From assembly GCF_029227915.1 (NCBI RefSeq), contig NC_079877.1, positions 24,639,851 through 24,703,850 on the forward strand: a stretch of DNA of 64,000 nucleotides, read 5' to 3'. Positions within the stretch are counted from its first letter, which is position 1, and each line of letters opens with the position of its first letter. The notes under the pieces were generated by a model. It was not told the origin of the DNA. It was given only the letters and a program-made list of their open reading frames with translations, and searched no databases. Source of the DNA: Hydractinia symbiolongicarpus. Lineage: Eukaryota; Cnidaria; Hydrozoa; Anthoathecata; Hydractiniidae. Below, one piece after another: positions 58,584 through 64,000 of the stretch. The translations under genes were made by a program, and so were the position numbers.

Positions 58584-61098
58584 CAGCTTCTTAGTTATTT
58601 ATACATGATAAGATCTTTCTTTCCATGCAATGCAAACAGGGTGAAATTTGATACTTGTTGCATGGTGATTATTTACAAACATTGTCAGTGTAGAAGAATG
58701 TGAAAGTACTAGTATCGTATTAATTTATCATATTTTCATAGTCTAAAAAAGAAGTCAGGTCATATTACATTGTTAAAAGCAAATTTAAAAGTTATTTTTA
58801 TACTTAACATATATAAGGCAAATAAAGCCGAAGAAATGAATCCCTGTTTACTTATAGCAGATGAGAATGAACAATACTTGTGTCACGAACAATAAAAGTT
58901 TATTAGGGGATGTTTCTGCTACTGTCGAGGGGATTTACAAAGATGATTAAATTTTTTAGAACAAATTAACTATAAAGGGATTTCCTAAAAAATTTGTCCA
59001 AGTATTATATTATCTTTTTTAAACTTGCTTGCATTTTTACTTTACTTCATAGGATTGACAATGAAAGTGCAGTTCATTTGTTAACAAAACAAAATCACAT
59101 TATTTCGAGAGTCTATGTATTGCCAACGACAAAAACTGTGAAACAATAAAATAAATAAAAATAATACAACATTATAATACTTTCTTAGTACAAATTTTAT
59201 TCATATACAGAGTCAAAATAATAATAGATATGTAATATATAATTAAGAACTAAACTAATATAATCAACATTATTGATTTCTACCTCAAAATTTTAAAATT
59301 TAAAACAAAAAATAAAATAATCAATACATAATTTGTCATGCTCCAATGCATAGCAAGAAAAGTAATGATATCTATATTAAGAAAAGGTTCAATGGTTTTT
59401 CGTTTTTTAAATCATAGAATTTATAACACATAAAAAGTACAGAAGCATCATAGCAAAAGGACTTTTAAAAAAACGTATAAATAAAAGGCTCCACAAAACC
59501 AGATAGACTTTTATACTACAAAATTGAAAAAATATAATATTAACAAGGAGTATATAAGAAAGGAAGTTAAAGTTTTCACACTTCCCCACCTCCACCCCAG
59601 GAAAAAGAATTAAACAGCCCACACATACTAAAAAAAAAAATAATAAAAAAATTGACATAAACTAAGGGAAACAAACACAAATATATAAAAACCTCTAACT
59701 GAAACCACTAAGGAAATGGCTACTTTATTCTCATGTGAAAACGTTATGTTGTTGACTTTGTTACCACAAATAATCATCCAACACTTTCAAGTATATTACC
59801 TGCACAATAAAATTTCTATCAAATGGAGGTTTAACAGATGTTTTTGAACAATAGACTCAAATACGACAGATTTTAGTTATATTTGGAAGAATAATAAAAA
59901 ATCTGTTTACACAGTATATATTCACAAATTTTGTGTTTATCTCTGACTTTTTTCAATATCCTAATCTAATATAAATATATTTTTTGTCACTATAGAAACT
60001 TCCCGCCACAAAAAAAGATGTAATAAAATTTAACCCCAATTTCTAATCATTTTTAAAAACTTAATTAACAAAAATCAAGATAAGTGAGACAGTTATAGTG
60101 GCACATTCACACACAAACAGGAACATATAAATTATAAATACACTAAGAGCACTTACAAAAGCTGATGGTACACAAATAAACACCTTAACACTTTCCCACA
60201 GACAGTTAAATCACTTTAAGTACCATAGAAAATATTAATATATAATATTTAAAGTTACTTGATACAAATGAAACACAAAGTAAAGTTTGTAGTAAAACAA
60301 TTGATCCATTAATCAATTATTAAGTCCAAAAAAAACACCGTGTGAAACAACATTTTCATTTCTTGCACTTGAACATTTGAATCTTTTACAAATTGAGAAT
60401 CACATATAAAGTTGAGAAGTTTTAGTGTAAAACACTGTGCAGGAAAGTGGCTGTTCCCACAGACATCCTTCTTTGCAGTGTTTTTTGGATAAGACATTTT
60501 TTATCAAAAAAAAATCAACAAAGCAACAACAAAATTTTTTTGACTACTCAGCAAAAAAGGAAAAAATCAATAATACAATACAATGACAAAAGTGAAAGGA
60601 AATGGTCTTTGAAAATAATAATAAAATAATATAATAATAACAAAAGTGAAATATTTTAATTGCTAGCAAAAATAAAAGCATCCTATGAATCCATCTGTTT
60701 AAGAATAATAAATCCATTGAAACCCAACAAAAGCATGCTTTCTTTTAAATACAATATGTTGGACTTGAATATCCTGAATTGTCATATTGAAGTGGATAGA
60801 GCTTGATTAATTTGAGGTATTACTCCTGATGTCACTGTGATGTTTGTTTGTATGATGGATATCTTTGTACCACATACTGTATCCTTTTGTTTTAACATTA
60901 TAATCTAAGATTTTTATGAAGTCATAAAAAAACGAGCAACAAAATAAAGGAAGGTTTTCATACGTTAAAACTTCTTTAAGAAGTGTGAAAGGTGTAAAAA
61001 CTTACAAAATATTATCGCATAACGCAAATGATAAATATAAATGTTTGGTAAATACAATTATGTCAACGGAAGGACATCATTAATTGGCTAAGTTAAGT
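58584..61098. other. Intergenic region between the two bestrophin-like genes
   Basis: The 2.5-kb spacer is very AT-rich. It should contain the 5' region of the 674-aa gene near 58600 and the 3' UTR of the 582-aa gene near 61000. I recognise no gene, RNA or clear repeat. Confidence 0.55.
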
Positions 61099-62847
61099 TT
61101 ACACAAATACATCATCTTCCTTTTTAGATAAATATTCGTTTACTTCCTGAGAGGATTTGTCGTTAATGACAACAAAACCAGACTCGGATTCATCTTCTTC
61201 ATCAAGTTCGTCAATTTTACTTGGGGTGGGTGAGGACGTTGAAGATGTTATCCTTCCACCAATATTCATCAACTTAAATCTAGACCCTGTTACAATTTTA
61301 TTCTCTTCCAATAATGGTGTATCAATTGTTGGCTGAATATCTGTCAATGGTAGATTCGATATATCAATAACCACAGGATTGTCTGAGAAAGACACACCTC
61401 GGGTATCTTTGGTGGCAGCTTTTTTTGGTTTCGTTTCTTGAAAAAGAGATTGCAAGTTCACGGGAGGACGTTCATCAGGAATGTTTATTGTTTTATTTGG
61501 GTCATTTTTAAATTCAGTTCTCTTACTTTGAGTGTTAGAAGTGGTATTGTTTAAAGATCCAGAGCTATCATCGTGTACAAGACCACCTCGTGTAATTTTT
61601 GTATTGCCGTCTATTTTTTCTAGAACATTAGCAAAAGGGTGATTTTCTGGTTCAAAGTGTTCAGTAGAGCCTTGTCTGATAGAGGTACCTCGTTTTAATG
61701 TGCTCTTTCTTCTGATGCTATGTCGCTCAAACAGTTGTGCCACTGTACTTTTCTTTCTCAAAACAACACTGTCAGTTTGTTCCAGGGACGTTTGCTTTAT
61801 ACTCAAAGCCCTAGGTTTTATAACTTCAGTTTTATTAACGTTAACTTGAAAACGACCAATCTTGAAAGTTCGATTTACTGTAGCTTCAAGAGAATGAAAG
61901 GTCCATTCATCAATTTGTTCTAAATCTATATCATCTTCACTCATTCCATCGAAAGGGTCATCAAGTTTATCCTGAACACCCTGCAAAGCACTGAATACAA
62001 ATGACACTAAAATTGCAATGTAATATGCAGACCAACTATTTCCACTTTTCTTTGCTTGTTCCACAAAATATGGACCAAGAATAACTGGCAAAAATAAAAT
62101 TAACACTTTGTTAAACGAGCGAATGGACCGCGGGGATCTGTATTCACGCACCACGCGTAACCTTTCAAACGACAAACTCATCATGTTAAGCAGATGAATG
62201 ACTCGTGACACAATGGAGGTATTTGCAGGAAGTTTACTGGCACGGACTTTTTCGATTAACTGGTTTGTATCACTAAAATCCTCGTACATTGCTCGCAAAA
62301 TGATCTTTCTGCGATCCAGTTTATCTGTCAATAAATACTCTCTTAGATGAAAGAGCATGCTTTTTAACTTAGAATGAACAGCATTCATCCACGCATCATC
62401 CAACTCTGCAGCCTGCTTCCATTCTCTCATGCAAAAATACCATAACATTCCAGCTGATTTAAAGTTTGCCAAATCTTCCAATACCTTCTCTCGTCTTTGA
62501 AAGTCAGTATTTATAGAAAACGCAAGTGGAAACACAATGGGCGAGACAAACAAACTAACGTGAACATCAAACGCAACATCAAAATGTTGAAAAAGATAAG
62601 TTGTAATCCCAGCAATAGCCATCTGTATAAAAACCATGTAGTTAAAGTTCTGTGTAAAACTATACAGTGTGCCTAAGTTAAATGTATATACTGAAAAAGT
62701 ATGGTACCATTTCCGCAGTCCTTTTAATTTTATTTGCCGTTTTTTGCTCCAGTCATGGATTTTTTCTCTGCCTTCCTCTTTGTCATCGTCAAAATCCCAC
62801 ATGTACTTCTTTGTCGGCCCTCTGTTTAAAGTAAATTTGTTCACCAT
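61099..62847 (-). CDS. Bestrophin/UPF0187-like membrane protein, paralogue (582 aa)
   Basis: A single exon of 582 aa, tandem on the same strand as the gene at 56559-58583 and clearly its paralogue. Long blocks are identical or nearly so: VSPIVFPLAFSINTDFQRRE, KVLEDLA, FHLREYLLT, VREYRSPRSIRSF and GVQDKLDDPFDGMSEDDI (about 290-307), followed by DEWTF, SLEATV and KIGRFQV. Hydrophobic helices lie at about 70-87, 96-111, 246-262 and 275-289. The acidic DDPFDG cluster after the last helix supports the bestrophin-like assignment; the channel function is inferred. The tail (about 340-582) is disordered and shorter than in the neighbour, but keeps the same short motifs in the same order. The first Met is the start; TATATAAAA lies 8 bp upstream on the coding strand. 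Confidence 0.65.
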   Translation of the reverse strand: MVNKFTLNRGPTKKYMWDFDDDKEEGREKIHDWSKKRQIKLKGLRKWYHTFSVYTFNLGTLYSFTQNFNYMVFIQMAIAGITTYLFQHFDVAFDVHVSLFVSPIVFPLAFSINTDFQRREKVLEDLANFKSAGMLWYFCMREWKQAAELDDAWMNAVHSKLKSMLFHLREYLLTDKLDRRKIILRAMYEDFSDTNQLIEKVRASKLPANTSIVSRVIHLLNMMSLSFERLRVVREYRSPRSIRSFNKVLILFLPVILGPYFVEQAKKSGNSWSAYYIAILVSFVFSALQGVQDKLDDPFDGMSEDDIDLEQIDEWTFHSLEATVNRTFKIGRFQVNVNKTEVIKPRALSIKQTSLEQTDSVVLRKKSTVAQLFERHSIRRKSTLKRGTSIRQGSTEHFEPENHPFANVLEKIDGNTKITRGGLVHDDSSGSLNNTTSNTQSKRTEFKNDPNKTINIPDERPPVNLQSLFQETKPKKAATKDTRGVSFSDNPVVIDISNLPLTDIQPTIDTPLLEENKIVTGSRFKLMNIGGRITSSTSSPTPSKIDELDEEDESESGFVVINDKSSQEVNEYLSKKEDDVFV

Positions 62848-64000
62848 TTTATATAAAAGGTTTATTGTGCATCAATTTTTTATGTTATACTAAAAATAAA
62901 AATATGTCTATATAATTTAATAAGCATAAAAGTTATCAGTGTAATTTGGCTGAAACTCTTTAAGATTTATGAATAGGACCAGTATACACAAGCTGGAAAA
63001 TACAGCGTACAGAATCTACAAAATTTGGCAACTATAAATGATTTTTAGACATTGTTCTTCTACCAAAGTGGATTTTTCACTTTTAGTCAGAGGTCATTGG
63101 AGACAATCCTTAAAAAATGCTTGTCATGGACACAGCTCCACAGAAGTAGAACTACGCAGGAAACTGCAATAACAGAGTCCTCAATAGAACCTTTCTTGCA
63201 AAACAAAGTGCAGGTCTTTTTGCAGGCTGTGGGATGCAGAAGATAGAACTTTGAGAGATATATATCTTCATTGACCTCTTTTGATATAATATTCAGTTAT
63301 AGTAATTTGTAATTATTTTTTTTCTTTTGCAATCTGTCATTTAATATCACCTACATTGTCAATTCTTTTTCACATAAATTTGGTACATGGACCTCCCGCT
63401 AAGCTATATATAAATGTTTTAATGTTTGAATGATTATAATGCATTGCACAATCAAGTTAGTAATAAAAACAAAACAAAATGGTAGAGTTGTACCAATATG
63501 TTGTGAACTGAAAGAAAAGAAGAAAAAAAAGAAATAAGGACTTTTATAAGTGTTTATAATTCTACTAGGTTTTTTCATGTTTTTTCTACCACAGCTAGGA
63601 CGGCATTTTCAACAGCATTTACGAATATTCAGGCCTGGTCAGGAGACGCATGCGATCACACGCGCACACGCCCATATACGCGCAAAAAAGTTTACGCGAG
63701 CGATTTATCGCTCACGTAAGAGACTATTTATCAGAATTTTCTAGAGATCCTACGATATATTTTTTTCACATTTTAAGAGAATATACTAAATAAGCGCCAC
63801 CAAAAACACAAAGCTTATGAAGAACGATCGTGTTATTATGAAGAACCTGAGGTAAAAAGAACATTAAGGTCGGCTCCTTTCCTTCATGCTGACACTCTTA
63901 TGCTCGGCTGGTTCATTACACTGAGACTCGAACGAAAAAGGGAAGACCATTTGGAACCATGCCACAAGTCAGTCCGACTTTCATCGTCCCAGAGAATACT
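62848..64000. other. Upstream flank of the 582-aa gene, right end of window
   Basis: Probable promoter and 5' UTR of the gene ending at 62847. From about 63600 the sequence is less AT-rich, with alternating ACGCGCACACGC-type DNA and a GAGCGATTTATCGCTC palindrome. No coding region is supported. Confidence 0.5.

Noticed and set aside
63052-63246. 64-codon open frame (+) upstream of the 582-aa gene
   Set aside because: Short, without recognisable features, and in the expected promoter region of a gene on the other strand.

Overview
This is animal nuclear DNA: AT-rich, with genes split by GT-AG introns, large intergenic spaces and several families of short non-autonomous mobile elements. The gene set (Dixin, EFR3, GPI-specific phospholipase D, GT31 glycosyltransferases, bestrophin-like membrane proteins) is metazoan. 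Compact introns, AT-richness and the mix of Helitron-like, SINE and foldback elements suggest a marine invertebrate, most likely a cnidarian and perhaps a hydrozoan. That placement is inference; no diagnostic marker is present.

Layout. (1) 1-9305, + strand: the 3' part of a Dixin/DIXDC1 gene (Wnt signalling scaffold). Thirteen exons were traced in a continuous frame of 606 codons; the N-terminal part of its CH domain lies upstream of the window. (2) 9549-21103, - strand: a complete EFR3 gene, 23 exons, 817 aa, convergent with Dixin and only 243 bp from its stop codon. Its introns hold two Helitron-like tandem arrays and a foldback element. (3) 24714-40688, + strand: three intronless family-31 glycosyltransferase (beta-1,3-galactosyltransferase-like) genes, a close pair about 2.9 kb apart and a more divergent third copy about 10 kb downstream, separated by repeat-rich DNA. 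(4) 44284-52427, - strand: a complete GPLD1 gene, 11 exons, 810 aa, including a 27-nt microexon. (5) 56559-62847, - strand: two tandem single-exon genes for bestrophin/UPF0187-like membrane proteins with long disordered tails.

How the genes relate. EFR3 and GPLD1 both concern membrane phosphoinositide or GPI biology (a plasma-membrane anchor for PI4-kinase, and a GPI-anchor hydrolase), but they are not adjacent and I see no evidence of co-regulation. The GT31 cluster and the bestrophin-like pair are local tandem expansions.

Non-coding content. Notable are three inverted-repeat elements that all begin and end with TTAA (one carrying a second nested foldback element), a TA-flanked foldback element, a third foldback family with three copies, three kinds of tRNA-like SINE, and several short tandem repeats. 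I found no rRNA, functional tRNA, CRISPR array or autonomous transposase gene. I did not find an obviously new multi-gene system. The most promising novelty is the collinear set of short conserved motifs in the tails of the bestrophin-like pair, followed by the TTAA element group and the Helitron-like arrays.
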